Below, one piece after another: positions 22,129 through 30,707 of a stretch of DNA of 40,238 nucleotides (position 1 is the stretch's first letter; each line of letters opens with the position of its first letter). The position numbers and the translations under genes are program-made. Origin of the DNA: Rivihabitans pingtungensis (GTDB taxonomy: Bacteria; Pseudomonadota; Gammaproteobacteria; Burkholderiales; Aquaspirillaceae); contig NZ_QJKI01000030.1 in NCBI RefSeq assembly GCF_003201855.1, positions 1 to 40,238 on the forward strand, read 5' to 3'. Under the pieces are notes generated by a model that saw nothing but the letters and a program-made list of their open reading frames with translations, was not told where the DNA came from and searched no databases.

Positions 22129-22671
22129 ATGACCCCACTTGTCACCCCCACCGTCTGGCAACTGTTCACCGGGTTTTCCGCCGTCGCCCTGTCCGGTTTT
22201 GGCGGGGTGCTGCCGATTACCCGGCGCACCCTGGTGGAAAAACGCCGCTGGCTGGACGAAGCCGAGTTTGTCGAGCTGCTCAGCCTGGGCCAGCTCTTGC
22301 CCGGCCCGAATATCGTCAACCTGGCGGTGATGTTTGGCGACCGCCGTCGCGGCCTGCCCGGCGCGCTGGCGGCGGTGGCCGGCTTGTTGACCGGGCCGCT
22401 GATGGTGGTGCTCACCCTGGCCAGCCTGCACCAGCGCTATGGCCACCTGCCGATGGTGCAGCACGCCATCAGCGGCATGGCCGCCGCCGCCTGCGGCCTG
22501 CTGGTGGCCATGGGCGTCAAAATGGCCTGGCTGCACCCAAAAAACCCGCGCACCGTGGCGGTGGCGCTGCTGGCCATGGCCGCCATCGCCGGCCTGGGCT
22601 GGCCGCTGCTCAAGGTGCTGCTGATTGTGGGCCCGATTGCGCTGCTGTGGGCCGCGCGCGAGGAGCGCTGA
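22129..22671 (+). CDS. chrA: chromate transporter, first CHR-domain subunit
   Basis: 180-aa membrane protein of the short-chain CHR family. The domain hallmarks are FSAVALSGFGGVLPITRR, then EFVELLSLGQLLPGPNIVNLAVMFG, with about five to six hydrophobic segments. Such short proteins come as tandem pairs whose halves together equal one ChrA, a chromate efflux carrier. AGGAG lies 10 nt before the ATG. The next gene starts 1 nt after the stop. Chromate is the family substrate; sulfate-analogue transport fits the sulfur-rich setting but is not shown. Confidence 0.9.
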   Translation: MTPLVTPTVWQLFTGFSAVALSGFGGVLPITRRTLVEKRRWLDEAEFVELLSLGQLLPGPNIVNLAVMFGDRRRGLPGALAAVAGLLTGPLMVVLTLASLHQRYGHLPMVQHAISGMAAAACGLLVAMGVKMAWLHPKNPRTVAVALLAMAAIAGLGWPLLKVLLIVGPIALLWAAREER

Positions 22672-22672
22672 C

Positions 22673-23203
22673 ATGCACGACGAAAGCCTGTGGCTGGAAA
22701 TCGCCTGGCTGTGTTTATTGATTTCGCTGATGGCCATTGGCGGCGCCAACGCCATGGTGCCGGAGATTCACCGCTATGTGATCGAGCAGCGCGGCTGGAT
22801 GCGCGGCGACGAATTTGCCGCGCTGTTCGCCATCGCCCAAGCCTCGCCCGGCCCCAATGTGCTGTTCATCACCCTGATCGGCTGGAAAGTGGCCGGCTGG
22901 CCCGGCGCGGTGGCCTCCACCGTGGCCATGTGCGGCCCCTCGTCCACCCTGGCGCTGGCCGCCGGGCGCACCATGGCGCGCAACCCGCAATCGCGCTGGC
23001 GGCGGGTGATCAAATCCGGCCTGGCCCCGCTGACCATCGGCCTGATCCTGGCCGCCGGCTGGGTGCTCACCCGCAACACCGTGCACAGCTGGGCCGACGC
23101 CGCGCTATGCGCCGTGGCGGTGGCCGCCTCGCTGTACGGGCGCATCAACCCGGTGTGGTTGATCGGGCTGGGGGCGGTGGCGGGGGTGGTGTGGGGAGGG
23201 TGA
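22673..23203 (+). CDS. chrA: chromate transporter, second CHR-domain subunit
   Basis: 176-aa partner of the preceding gene. CHR motifs are LMAIGGANAMVPEIHRYVIEQRGWM and EFAALFAIAQASPGPNVLFITLIGWKVAGWPGA. GGAG of the upstream reading frame serves as ribosome binding site (AGGAGCGCTGAC before the ATG), so translation is coupled. The protein is hydrophobic to its end and stops 17 bp before the convergent marR stop. Confidence 0.9.
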   Translation: MHDESLWLEIAWLCLLISLMAIGGANAMVPEIHRYVIEQRGWMRGDEFAALFAIAQASPGPNVLFITLIGWKVAGWPGAVASTVAMCGPSSTLALAAGRTMARNPQSRWRRVIKSGLAPLTIGLILAAGWVLTRNTVHSWADAALCAVAVAASLYGRINPVWLIGLGAVAGVVWGG

Positions 23204-23220
23204 GCGCCACGGCAGGGATA

Positions 23221-23730
23221 TCACTGAGCGCCTGAGCACGCTGTCGGCGCATTCTCGTCCGGCACGTCTGCCTCCGCCACCCGCTGCAACAAACCCGTCA
23301 GTTGGGTCAGTTCTTCCCCACTCAGCGCCGTGCGCAGCCAGGCGCCGGCCTTGGCCACGGCGTCGGCCATGGCTTGTTCGATCAGCGCCTGGCCGTCGGT
23401 GGTCAGCCGCACCGGCTTGATGCGGCGGTCGTCGTCGCGGCATAGCCGGGCAATCAGCCCGCGCGCTTCCAGTTGCGCCATCACCTTGCTCAAGCCGCCT
23501 GAGGTCAGCAGCATCTGTTCCAGCAATTGCGAGGGGGTGAGGGTGTAATCCGGTTCGGCGTTGCGCAGGGTGGCCAGCAGGTCGAATTCGGCGCTGGACA
23601 GCGCATGTCGGGCCAGTGTTGGCTGCATGGGCTGCAATGAGCGGCGATGTGCCCATTGCAGCCAGAGGAACACCGGCACGGTGTGCGGGTCTAGCGAGAC
23701 ATCCCAGCCGTGGTGTGGCATATGGTTCAT
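23221..23730 (-). CDS. MarR-family transcriptional regulator
   Basis: 169 aa with the winged-helix core: SSAEFDLLATLRNAEPDYTLTPSQLLEQMLLTSGGLSKVMAQLEARGLIARL, then the wing DDRRIKPVRLTTDG. The N-terminal dimerisation helix includes FLWLQWAHR. The start at 23730 is supported by AAGGGG upstream; the open frame continues far upstream only as antisense of the pump genes. It is divergent from the RND pump operon, the usual arrangement for a local MarR repressor. A dyad at 23806 may be its operator. Confidence 0.9.
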   Translation of the reverse strand: MNHMPHHGWDVSLDPHTVPVFLWLQWAHRRSLQPMQPTLARHALSSAEFDLLATLRNAEPDYTLTPSQLLEQMLLTSGGLSKVMAQLEARGLIARLCRDDDRRIKPVRLTTDGQALIEQAMADAVAKAGAWLRTALSGEELTQLTGLLQRVAEADVPDENAPTACSGAQ

Positions 23731-23805
23731 TGTCTTGCCCCTTTCTGCGCTGGCGTTGGCACACGCTGTCGGCGGCCATGTAACATAAAGTAAAACCCTA
23801 CCGGG

Positions 23806-23823
23806 TATCTTGCTGGAAAGATA
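23806..23823. promoter_or_regulatory. candidate MarR operator
   Basis: TATCTT-GCTGGA-AAGATA, a perfect 6-bp dyad with a 6-nt spacer in the 186-bp region between marR and the pump adaptor gene. Size and position fit a MarR dimer site controlling both directions. Confidence 0.5.
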
Positions 23824-23916
23824 ATACCAGCATACCCTTACCCCCTTGGTTATCCAACTGAATTCCGGCGCGTCCGCCGCCGGCGCGCCCCCTGATCCAG
23901 ACAAAGGAATCCCACC

Positions 23917-25053
23917 ATGACGCTTGCCAAGCGCCAATTTTTTTCCAGTCCATCCTTGTCCGCCTGGTTGACCATGGCCTGCGTCGGCGTGGTATTGGCC
24001 GGTTGCGGCGAGAAAAAAGCCGACGCGCCGCCGCCGCAAGGGCCGATGCCGGTCACCGTGCTGGACATGCAACCACAAAAAGTGCCCACCCGCGTCGAGG
24101 TGATGGGCCAGGCCGAGGGCGCGCGCGAGGCCGAGGTGCGCGCGCGGGTGGGTGGGATTCTGCTCAAGCGCCTGTATCAGGAAGGCGAGCCGGTGAAAGC
24201 CGGGCAGGCGCTGTTCCAGATCGACCGCGCCCCGTATGAAATTGCCGCTGCCGAGGCGCGCGCGCGCGCCGAGCAGACCGCGCGCGAAGTGGCGCGGCTG
24301 AAGGGGCTGGCCGAGGCCAAGGCGGTGGCGCAAAAAGACTACGACGATGCGGTATCGGCCAATGCCATGGCGCAGGCGGCGCTCAAGCAGGCCGAGCTGA
24401 ATCTGTCGTGGACCACGGTCACCGCGCCAGTGGCCGGGGTGGCGGGCCGCGCGGTGAAATCCGAAGGCAATTTGATTTCCACCGCCGACAGCCTGCTGAC
24501 CAATGTGCAGCAGGTGAATCCGGCCTGGGTGCGCTTTTCGCTGGGCGAGGGCGATCTGGCCAGGTTTCCGGCGCGGCGGGTGACGGCCGAAGCGGTGCAG
24601 GCGGTGGAGCTGGTGTTGCCGGATGGCTCGGTCTACCCCAAGCGCGGCAAGCTGAACTTTGTGGCCAGCAATATCGACACCACGCTGGGCACACAACAGC
24701 TGCGTGCCGAATTCGATAACAGCGAGCAATTGATCCTGCCGGGTCAGTTTGTGCGCGTGCGTCTGGTCACGGGTGAGCGTGACGGGGTGTTCCTGGTGCC
24801 GCAAGCTGCGGTGGCGCAAGGCGAGCAGGGCGCGCGGGTGATGACGGTGGGCGCAGACAATAAAGCCACGCCGCGCCCAGTGCAGGCTGGCGAATGGCAG
24901 GGCAAGGATTGGGTGATTCTGGGCGGGCTGAAGGCAGGCGATAAGGTGATTATCGACAATCTGATCAAGCTCAAGCCGGGCATGCCGGTCAAGCCGCGCG
25001 CGCCGGGCGAGGCTGGCGGCGACAAGCCGGCCGCTGATGGCAAGAAAGGCTAA
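23917..25053 (+). CDS. RND efflux periplasmic adaptor lipoprotein (AcrA/MexA type)
   Basis: 378 aa. The signal peptide ends in the lipobox VVLAGC (Cys29 region), so the protein is anchored to the inner membrane by lipid. The adaptor layout is clear: a lipoyl half-motif EVRARVGGILLKRLYQEGEPVKAGQALFQID, an alpha-hairpin of about 70 residues, the second lipoyl half (LSWTTVTAPVAGVAGRAVKSEGNLI), then beta-barrel and membrane-proximal domains ending at about residue 360 with a Lys/Gly/Pro-rich tail. AAAGGA precedes the ATG. It is first in the operon with the RND pump and outer-membrane factor. Confidence 0.95.
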   Translation: MTLAKRQFFSSPSLSAWLTMACVGVVLAGCGEKKADAPPPQGPMPVTVLDMQPQKVPTRVEVMGQAEGAREAEVRARVGGILLKRLYQEGEPVKAGQALFQIDRAPYEIAAAEARARAEQTAREVARLKGLAEAKAVAQKDYDDAVSANAMAQAALKQAELNLSWTTVTAPVAGVAGRAVKSEGNLISTADSLLTNVQQVNPAWVRFSLGEGDLARFPARRVTAEAVQAVELVLPDGSVYPKRGKLNFVASNIDTTLGTQQLRAEFDNSEQLILPGQFVRVRLVTGERDGVFLVPQAAVAQGEQGARVMTVGADNKATPRPVQAGEWQGKDWVILGGLKAGDKVIIDNLIKLKPGMPVKPRAPGEAGGDKPAADGKKG

Positions 25054-25056
25054 GCC

Positions 25057-28000
25057 ATGGCCAAGTTTTTTATCAACCGACCGATTTTTGCCTCGGTTAT
25101 CTCCATCATCATCGTGATTGCCGGGCTGGTGGCCTTGCAGGTATTGCCGATTGCGCAATACCCGCAAATCGCCCCGCCCACCGTGGTGATCACCGCCACC
25201 TATCCGGGCGCATCGGCAGAAACCCTGTCCAAGACGGTGGCCGCGCCGATTGAAGAACAGCTCAACGGGGTGGAGAACATGCTGTATTTCACCTCGTCGG
25301 CGGCGGCCAACGGCGTGGTGACCATCACCGCTACGTTTGAGGTGGGCACCAATGCCGATATGGCGGCGGTGAACGTCAACAACCGGGTCAAGGCCGCCGA
25401 GCCGCGTCTGCCAGAAACCGTGCGGCGCAATGGCGTGGTGGTGCAAAAGCGCTCGACCGACATCCTGCAAGTGGTGGCGCTGAAATCCGACGGCGGCAAA
25501 TACAACACGCTGTTTTTGTCCAACTACGCCTCGCTGAACATCGTTGATGAACTCAAGCGGGTGAAGGGCGTGGGCGATGTGACGGTGTTTGGCGCGCAGG
25601 ATTACTCCATGCGCATCTGGCTCAAGCCCGACCGCATGGCCCAACTGGGGGTGACCACCAGCGAAATCGCCGCCGCCATCAACGCCCAGAACGCGCAGAA
25701 TGCCGCTGGCAAGATTGGCCAGGAGCCGGCGCCGAACGACCAGCAACTGGTGTACACCGTCACTGCCAAGGGCCGGCTGCTCAGCGAAGATGAATTCGGC
25801 AATATCGTCATCCGCGCCAGCGGCCCCAGCGGCGTGCTGCGACTGAAAGATGTGGCGCGCATTGAGCTGGGCGCTTACAGCTACGAGCAAAGGGTGACGC
25901 TGGACGGCCAGCCGACCATCGCCATGGGCGTGTTCCTGCAAACCGGCGCCAATGCGCTGGAAGTGGCCGACTTGGTACAGGCCAAGATGCAGGAACTGCA
26001 AAAGAAATTCCCGCAAGGCATGGGCTATGTGGTGCCAGTGGACAGCACCCGCTTTGTCACCGCCTCGATCAAAGAGGTGAAAAGCACGCTGATCGAAGCC
26101 ATGGTGCTGGTGATTGCTGTGGTGTTCTTGTTCCTGCAAAGCTGGCGCGCCACGCTGATTCCGATGGTGGCGGTGCCGATTTCGCTGATTGGCACTTTTG
26201 CCGGGCTGTGGCTGTTTGGGTTTTCCATCAACACGCTGACCTTGTTTGCCATGGTGCTGGCCATCGGCATCGTGGTGGATGACGCCATTGTGGTGCTGGA
26301 AAACGTCGAACGGTTGATGGCGGAAGAAAAACTCTCGCCCAAGCAGGCGGCGATCAAGGCCATGCACGAAGTCACCGGCGCGCTGATTGCCATTGTGCTG
26401 GTGCTGTGCGCGGTGTTTGTGCCGGTGGCGTTTCTGGGCGGCATCGCCGGCCAGCTGTACAAGCAGTTTGCCGTCACCGTGGCGGTGGCGGTGGTGCTGT
26501 CCGGCGTGGTGGCGCTGACGCTGACCCCGGCTTTGTGTGCGCTGCTGCTGAAAGCCCAGCACAGCGAAAACAAGCTGTTTGCTCCGTTCAACCGCGCGTT
26601 TGACCGGCTGACCAATCGCTATACCGGCACGGTGCGTTTTACCCTGCGCCATGGGCTGGTGGGTGTGCTGGTGTTTGCCTGCGTGGTGGGCGCCACCGCG
26701 CTGTTGTTCAAGCTGATCCCCGGCGGCTTTGTGCCAGCCGAGGATCAGGGCCGGCTGATTTCGGCCTTGAGCCTGCCTGATGGCGCCACGCTCAAACGCA
26801 CCGAAGCCACGGGCGAGCGTATGCGCCAGATGGTGGCCAAAGACCCGGCGGTGGAACACACCTTTATTGTCTCGGGTTTTGACTTGATCAGCGGCGGCAA
26901 TAAAACCAACGCTGGCACGGTGTTTGTCACCCTGAAAGACTGGTCGGAGCGCGAAGGCAAGGCACAAGACATGGTGGGCAAATTCACCGGTTTTGGCATG
27001 AGCCAGCCTGATGGCATGGCGCTGGTGTTCAACCCGGCGCCAATCCAGGGCCTGGGCACCACCGGCGGTTTTGAGGTGTATGTGCAAAACCGGGTGGATG
27101 GCGATCCGAAAAAGCTGAGCGAGGTGCTGAACGTCTTGATGGACGAACTGAAGAAACACCCGGAATTTACCCGGATTTCTACTTTCTTCCGCCCCACCGT
27201 GCCGCAGCTGTTTGTCGAAGTAGACGAACAAAAAGCCATGGCACTGGGCATTGCCATCTCGGATGTGTACACCACGCTGCAAAGCACCATGGGCGCGTAC
27301 TACGTCAACGACTTCAACAAGGCCGGCCGGGTATACCGGGTGCAGTTGCAAGCCGAAGCGCCGTACCGTATGAAGCCGGACGACATCAACCGGGTGTACG
27401 TCAAGAGCCAGAGCAGCCAGGCGATGATTCCGCTGTCGGCCATCGCCACGGTGAAAAACGTGGTTGGCCCCGAGCAGGTGGAGCGCTTTAACGGCTTTAT
27501 CGCCGCCAAGCTGATGGGCGACAGCAAGCCGGGGGTGAGCTCGGGCCAGGCCATGCAGATTGTCGAAGACGTGGCCGCCGCCACCCTGCCCGAGGGCTAC
27601 AGCATTGCCTGGACCGGCCAGGCCTTCCAGGAAAAGCGCAGCGCCGGCTCCTCGCTGCAAGCCTTTGGCTTTGCCATCATCATGGTGTTTTTGATTCTGG
27701 CCGCCCAGTATGAAAAATGGTCGCTGCCCGTCGCCGTGGTGATGTCGGTGCCGTTTGCGCTGATGGGCGCGCTCACCGCCATCTGGCTGCGCGGCATGCC
27801 CAACGATATTTACTTCCAGATTGGCCTGGTGGTGCTGATCGGGCTGGCGTCGAAAAACGCCATCCTGATTGTCGAGTTCGCCGCGCAAAAATACCGCGAA
27901 GGCCTGAGCGCGGCCGACGCCGCCATTGAGGCGGCGCGGTTGCGGCTGCGGCCCATCATCATGACCTCGCTGGCCTTTGTGCTGGGCGTGTTCCCGCTGG

Positions 28001-28182
28001 TCAAAGCCACTGGCGCGGGCGCGGGCGCGCGCCAGTCGATGGGCACCGGGGTGTTTGGCGGCATGCTGGCTGCCACCTTTATCGCCACGCTGTTTGTGCC
28101 GCTGTTCTTCAAGTGGCTGGAGCGCGGCAAACAAGTGGATCCGTCGCATATGGATGCCGACGACGAGGAGAAACACCCATGA
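25057..28182 (+). CDS. RND multidrug efflux transporter (AcrB/MexB type, HAE1)
   Basis: 1041 aa, full length. The N-terminus MAKFFINRPIFASVISIIIV is typical. Proton-relay residues are visible in TM4 (GIVVDDAIVVLENVER, the Asp pair) and TM10 (GLASKNAILIVEFA, the Lys). Two large periplasmic loops flank the second helix bundle beginning HGLVGVLVF. It starts 3 bp after the adaptor stop, and its stop overlaps the start of the outer-membrane gene. Substrates cannot be read from the sequence; hydrophobic drug export is the family norm. Confidence 0.96.
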   Translation: MAKFFINRPIFASVISIIIVIAGLVALQVLPIAQYPQIAPPTVVITATYPGASAETLSKTVAAPIEEQLNGVENMLYFTSSAAANGVVTITATFEVGTNADMAAVNVNNRVKAAEPRLPETVRRNGVVVQKRSTDILQVVALKSDGGKYNTLFLSNYASLNIVDELKRVKGVGDVTVFGAQDYSMRIWLKPDRMAQLGVTTSEIAAAINAQNAQNAAGKIGQEPAPNDQQLVYTVTAKGRLLSEDEFGNIVIRASGPSGVLRLKDVARIELGAYSYEQRVTLDGQPTIAMGVFLQTGANALEVADLVQAKMQELQKKFPQGMGYVVPVDSTRFVTASIKEVKSTLIEAMVLVIAVVFLFLQSWRATLIPMVAVPISLIGTFAGLWLFGFSINTLTLFAMVLAIGIVVDDAIVVLENVERLMAEEKLSPKQAAIKAMHEVTGALIAIVLVLCAVFVPVAFLGGIAGQLYKQFAVTVAVAVVLSGVVALTLTPALCALLLKAQHSENKLFAPFNRAFDRLTNRYTGTVRFTLRHGLVGVLVFACVVGATALLFKLIPGGFVPAEDQGRLISALSLPDGATLKRTEATGERMRQMVAKDPAVEHTFIVSGFDLISGGNKTNAGTVFVTLKDWSEREGKAQDMVGKFTGFGMSQPDGMALVFNPAPIQGLGTTGGFEVYVQNRVDGDPKKLSEVLNVLMDELKKHPEFTRISTFFRPTVPQLFVEVDEQKAMALGIAISDVYTTLQSTMGAYYVNDFNKAGRVYRVQLQAEAPYRMKPDDINRVYVKSQSSQAMIPLSAIATVKNVVGPEQVERFNGFIAAKLMGDSKPGVSSGQAMQIVEDVAAATLPEGYSIAWTGQAFQEKRSAGSSLQAFGFAIIMVFLILAAQYEKWSLPVAVVMSVPFALMGALTAIWLRGMPNDIYFQIGLVVLIGLASKNAILIVEFAAQKYREGLSAADAAIEAARLRLRPIIMTSLAFVLGVFPLVKATGAGAGARQSMGTGVFGGMLAATFIATLFVPLFFKWLERGKQVDPSHMDADDEEKHP

Positions 28183-29588
28183 TGGCGCGCATTTCCCCTC
28201 TGGCCGCCGCACTGACGGCGCTGACCCTGGCGGGCTGCGCCATCGGGCCGGATTACCACCGCCCCAGCGCCGCGCTGCCGGCCAGCTTTGACGCCTCTCC
28301 CACCCGCGCCGCCAGCGCGGCGGTGCAGGCCGACTGGTGGGTGCTGTTTCAAGACCCGATGCTGAACCAGCTGGTCGAGCGCGCCTTGAGCCACAATGCC
28401 GACGTGCGGCTGGCGGTGGCGCGGGTGGAGCAGGCCGACGCCGTGGCGCGTGAGGCCGGTGCGGCGTTTTTGCCAGAAATCGACGGCGGCGCCAGCGCCA
28501 GCAAAACCCAGGCGAGCACCCGCACCGCCAGCTACTCGGCCAATTCGCCGCGCCTGCGCACCGCGCGCAGCGCCACGCTGAGCACTTCTTACGAGCTGGA
28601 CGTGTGGGGTCGGGTGCGCCGCGCCAATGAGTCGGTGCGCGCCAGCCTGCTGGCCAGCCAGTACGCGCGCGACGCCGTGCGCCTGTCGGTGGCCGGCGTG
28701 GTGACCAGCACCTATCTGAATTTGCGCGCGCTGGATGCTCAACTGGCCGTGGTGGGCGAAACCGTGCGCACGCGCGAGGAAGGCCAGCGGCTGATGCAGC
28801 TGCGGCTGAATGCCGGTCTCAGCTCGTTGGTGGATAGCCAGGCAGCGGATAACGCCCTGCACGCTGCCCGCGCCCAACTGGCCGAGCTGCGCCGCCAGCG
28901 CGCCTTGTCCGAACACCAGTTGGCCCTGCTGAGCGGCCAGCCAGAACTCAGCCTGGCCGCTGGCGATGTGCGCCAGCTGCCACTGCCGCCGCAACCGCCG
29001 GCCGGCCTGCCGGCCGAGCTGATCGAAGCCAGGCCGGACGTGATGCAGGCCGAGCAACAGCTGATTGCCGCCAACGCCAATATCGGCGTGGCCAAAGCCG
29101 GATATTTCCCCAAGTTCACCTTGACCGGCAGCAGCGGCAGCGAAAGCCAGACCTTGGCCGATTTGTTCAGTGCCGGCGCGGGCGCGTGGTCGCTGGGGAT
29201 TTCGGCATTGCTGCCGATTCTGGACTTTGGCCGCACCTCGGCACGGGTGGATCAGGCGCGCGCGCTGAATCAGCAATCGCTGATCAGCTGGCAAAACGCC
29301 CTGCAAGTGGCCTACAAAGACGTGCGCGATGCGCTGGTGAATCTGCGCGAAGATGGCGAGGCCGAGCGCGCCCAGGCCAGCCGGGTGGCCAACGCCCGGC
29401 ACACCCTGGGCCTGGCGCACCTGCGCCTGCAAGCCGGCCACGCCAGCCTGCTGGACGTGCTGGACAGCCAACGCACCTTCAACGATGCCCAACTGGCGCA
29501 CATCACCACCCGCCAGGCGCAGCTGAACGCCAGCGTCGAGCTGTTCAAGGCGCTGGGCGGCGGCTGGAAGCCCGGCGCCGGCCGTTAG
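28179..29588 (+). CDS. RND outer-membrane factor lipoprotein (OprM/NodT type)
   Basis: 469 aa. Signal peptide with lipobox LTLAGC, then GPDYHRPSAALPASF, the classic OprM/NodT mature start. Two repeats of the outer-membrane-efflux domain follow, including LSTSYELDVWGRVRRANESVRASLLAS and IGVAKAGYFPKFTLTGSSG near residue 305. The ATG at 28179 overlaps the pump stop (ATGA) and has GGAG 8 nt upstream; a second ATG follows immediately. It completes the tripartite pump. Confidence 0.95.
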   Translation: MMARISPLAAALTALTLAGCAIGPDYHRPSAALPASFDASPTRAASAAVQADWWVLFQDPMLNQLVERALSHNADVRLAVARVEQADAVAREAGAAFLPEIDGGASASKTQASTRTASYSANSPRLRTARSATLSTSYELDVWGRVRRANESVRASLLASQYARDAVRLSVAGVVTSTYLNLRALDAQLAVVGETVRTREEGQRLMQLRLNAGLSSLVDSQAADNALHAARAQLAELRRQRALSEHQLALLSGQPELSLAAGDVRQLPLPPQPPAGLPAELIEARPDVMQAEQQLIAANANIGVAKAGYFPKFTLTGSSGSESQTLADLFSAGAGAWSLGISALLPILDFGRTSARVDQARALNQQSLISWQNALQVAYKDVRDALVNLREDGEAERAQASRVANARHTLGLAHLRLQAGHASLLDVLDSQRTFNDAQLAHITTRQAQLNASVELFKALGGGWKPGAGR

Positions 29589-29606
29589 CGTCGCACACAC
29601 CACCCC

Positions 29607-29680
29607 GCGCAGCGATCCTGGCCAGACGTGCGGTTACAGGCAGTACAAGCACGTCAGCAGGGTTTTGTTCGCGGCGCGCA
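29607..29680 (-). repeat. palindromic repeat family, copy 4 (shortened, inverted)
   Basis: Read on the minus strand it shows ACAAAACCCTGCTGACGT, CTTGTACTGCCTG, and CAGGATCGCTGCGC, blocks in the same order as copy 2 (15769-15880), with a piece missing after GACGT. Confidence 0.6.
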
Positions 29681-29699
29681 TAACCCGCAGCGCGGCACG

Positions 29700-29753
29700 A
29701 CACAAGGCCCTGCGTGATCCCGCCTGTTTGGCGGGCCGCGCAGGGCCTTGTGT
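29700..29753. terminator. long bidirectional stem-loop
   Basis: ACACAAGGCCCTGCG (29700-29714) pairs perfectly with CGCAGGGCCTTGTGT (29739-29753). An inner stem CCCGCC/GGCGGG closes over TGTTT. It lies between the convergent pump operon and metQ and probably terminates both, although there is no T tract. Confidence 0.7.
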
Positions 29754-29792
29754 GATCTCCCGCCGCCGGCAGGCGACGGCAGGGCTGACTGA

Positions 29793-30602
29793 TTACTTCC
29801 AGCTTTGCGGCAGCTTATAGCCGGCAAAGCGGGTTTTTGCCCAGGCTTTGAACTCCGCCGAGTTGTAAGCGGCGGTGATGTCCTTCACAAAGGGCTTGTT
29901 GACGTCCGCCGTGCGCACCACCACCCAGTTCACGTAGGCGTAGCTTTTTTCCAGCGCCAGCGCTTCGGTGAACTTCATGCCCGAGCTGACCGCGTAATTG
30001 CCGTTGACCACGGCAAAATCCACGTCACCGCGCGCGCGCGGCAGTTGCGCGGCTTCCAGCGGCACAATCTTGATCTGCTTGAGGTTGTTTTCCACATCGC
30101 GCTCGCTGGCGGTCAGCGGATCAATGCCCGGCTTGAGGGTGATCCAGCCCAGGTCGGCCAGCATCACCAGCGCGCGCGCCTGATTGGTCGGGTCGTTGGG
30201 CACCGCCACCGTGCTGCCGGCCTTTACCGCCGCCAGCGCCTTTTGCTTGCCGCTGTACAGGCCCAGCGGGCCGGTCGGCACTTGCGCCACCGGGGTCAGC
30301 GCCAGCTTGTGCTCTTTGGCGAAGTTATCCAGATAGGGCTTGTGCTGGAAGATATTCACGTCGATCGAACCTTCGGCCAGCGCCAGATTGGGGCGCACAT
30401 AGTCGGTGAATTCCACCAGCTTGACCTTGTAGCCTTGTTTTTCCAGGATGGGCTTGATCGACTGTTTAACCATATCGCCAAAGTCGCCGACGGTGGTGCC
30501 GAACACCAGTTCCGGCTTGGCCGGGTCGGCGGCCAGGGCGGAGGTGGACAGCGCGCCGCTCACGGCCAGGGCCACGGCGAGTTTGAGGAAATGACGACGC
30601 AT
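29793..30602 (-). CDS. metQ: MetQ/NlpA-family substrate-binding protein
   Basis: 269 aa with an ordinary signal peptide (LKLAVALAVSGALSTSALAADP); no lipobox cysteine is seen. Family blocks: FGTTVGDFGDM, SIDVNIFQHKPYLDNFAKEH, GLYSGKQKAL, VAVPNDPTNQARALVMLADLGWI, and DFAVVNGNYAVSSGM. NlpA/MetQ proteins bind methionine or related compounds. AAGGAG precedes the ATG. It is the third gene of the metN-metI-metQ group, 105 bp after metI, with an 8-bp GC stem (30636-30674) in the gap. Confidence 0.92.
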   Translation of the reverse strand: MRRHFLKLAVALAVSGALSTSALAADPAKPELVFGTTVGDFGDMVKQSIKPILEKQGYKVKLVEFTDYVRPNLALAEGSIDVNIFQHKPYLDNFAKEHKLALTPVAQVPTGPLGLYSGKQKALAAVKAGSTVAVPNDPTNQARALVMLADLGWITLKPGIDPLTASERDVENNLKQIKIVPLEAAQLPRARGDVDFAVVNGNYAVSSGMKFTEALALEKSYAYVNWVVVRTADVNKPFVKDITAAYNSAEFKAWAKTRFAGYKLPQSWK

Positions 30603-30707
30603 GATGAGCTCCTTATGGGGTGACCGGCGGGATGGCCGCCCGGTCGGTTTGCCGCCGTCCGGGATGCCGGGCGGGGCCTGTTCAAAATTCTGTTTGGTGG
30701 GCGACGC

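Noticed and set aside
23221..28212. Very long minus-strand open frame (over 1600 codons) opposite the RND pump
   Set aside because: It is the antisense of the adaptor and pump genes in GC-rich DNA, rich in His/Gln/Arg/Gly with no recognisable domain; only its last 169 codons are the real marR gene.
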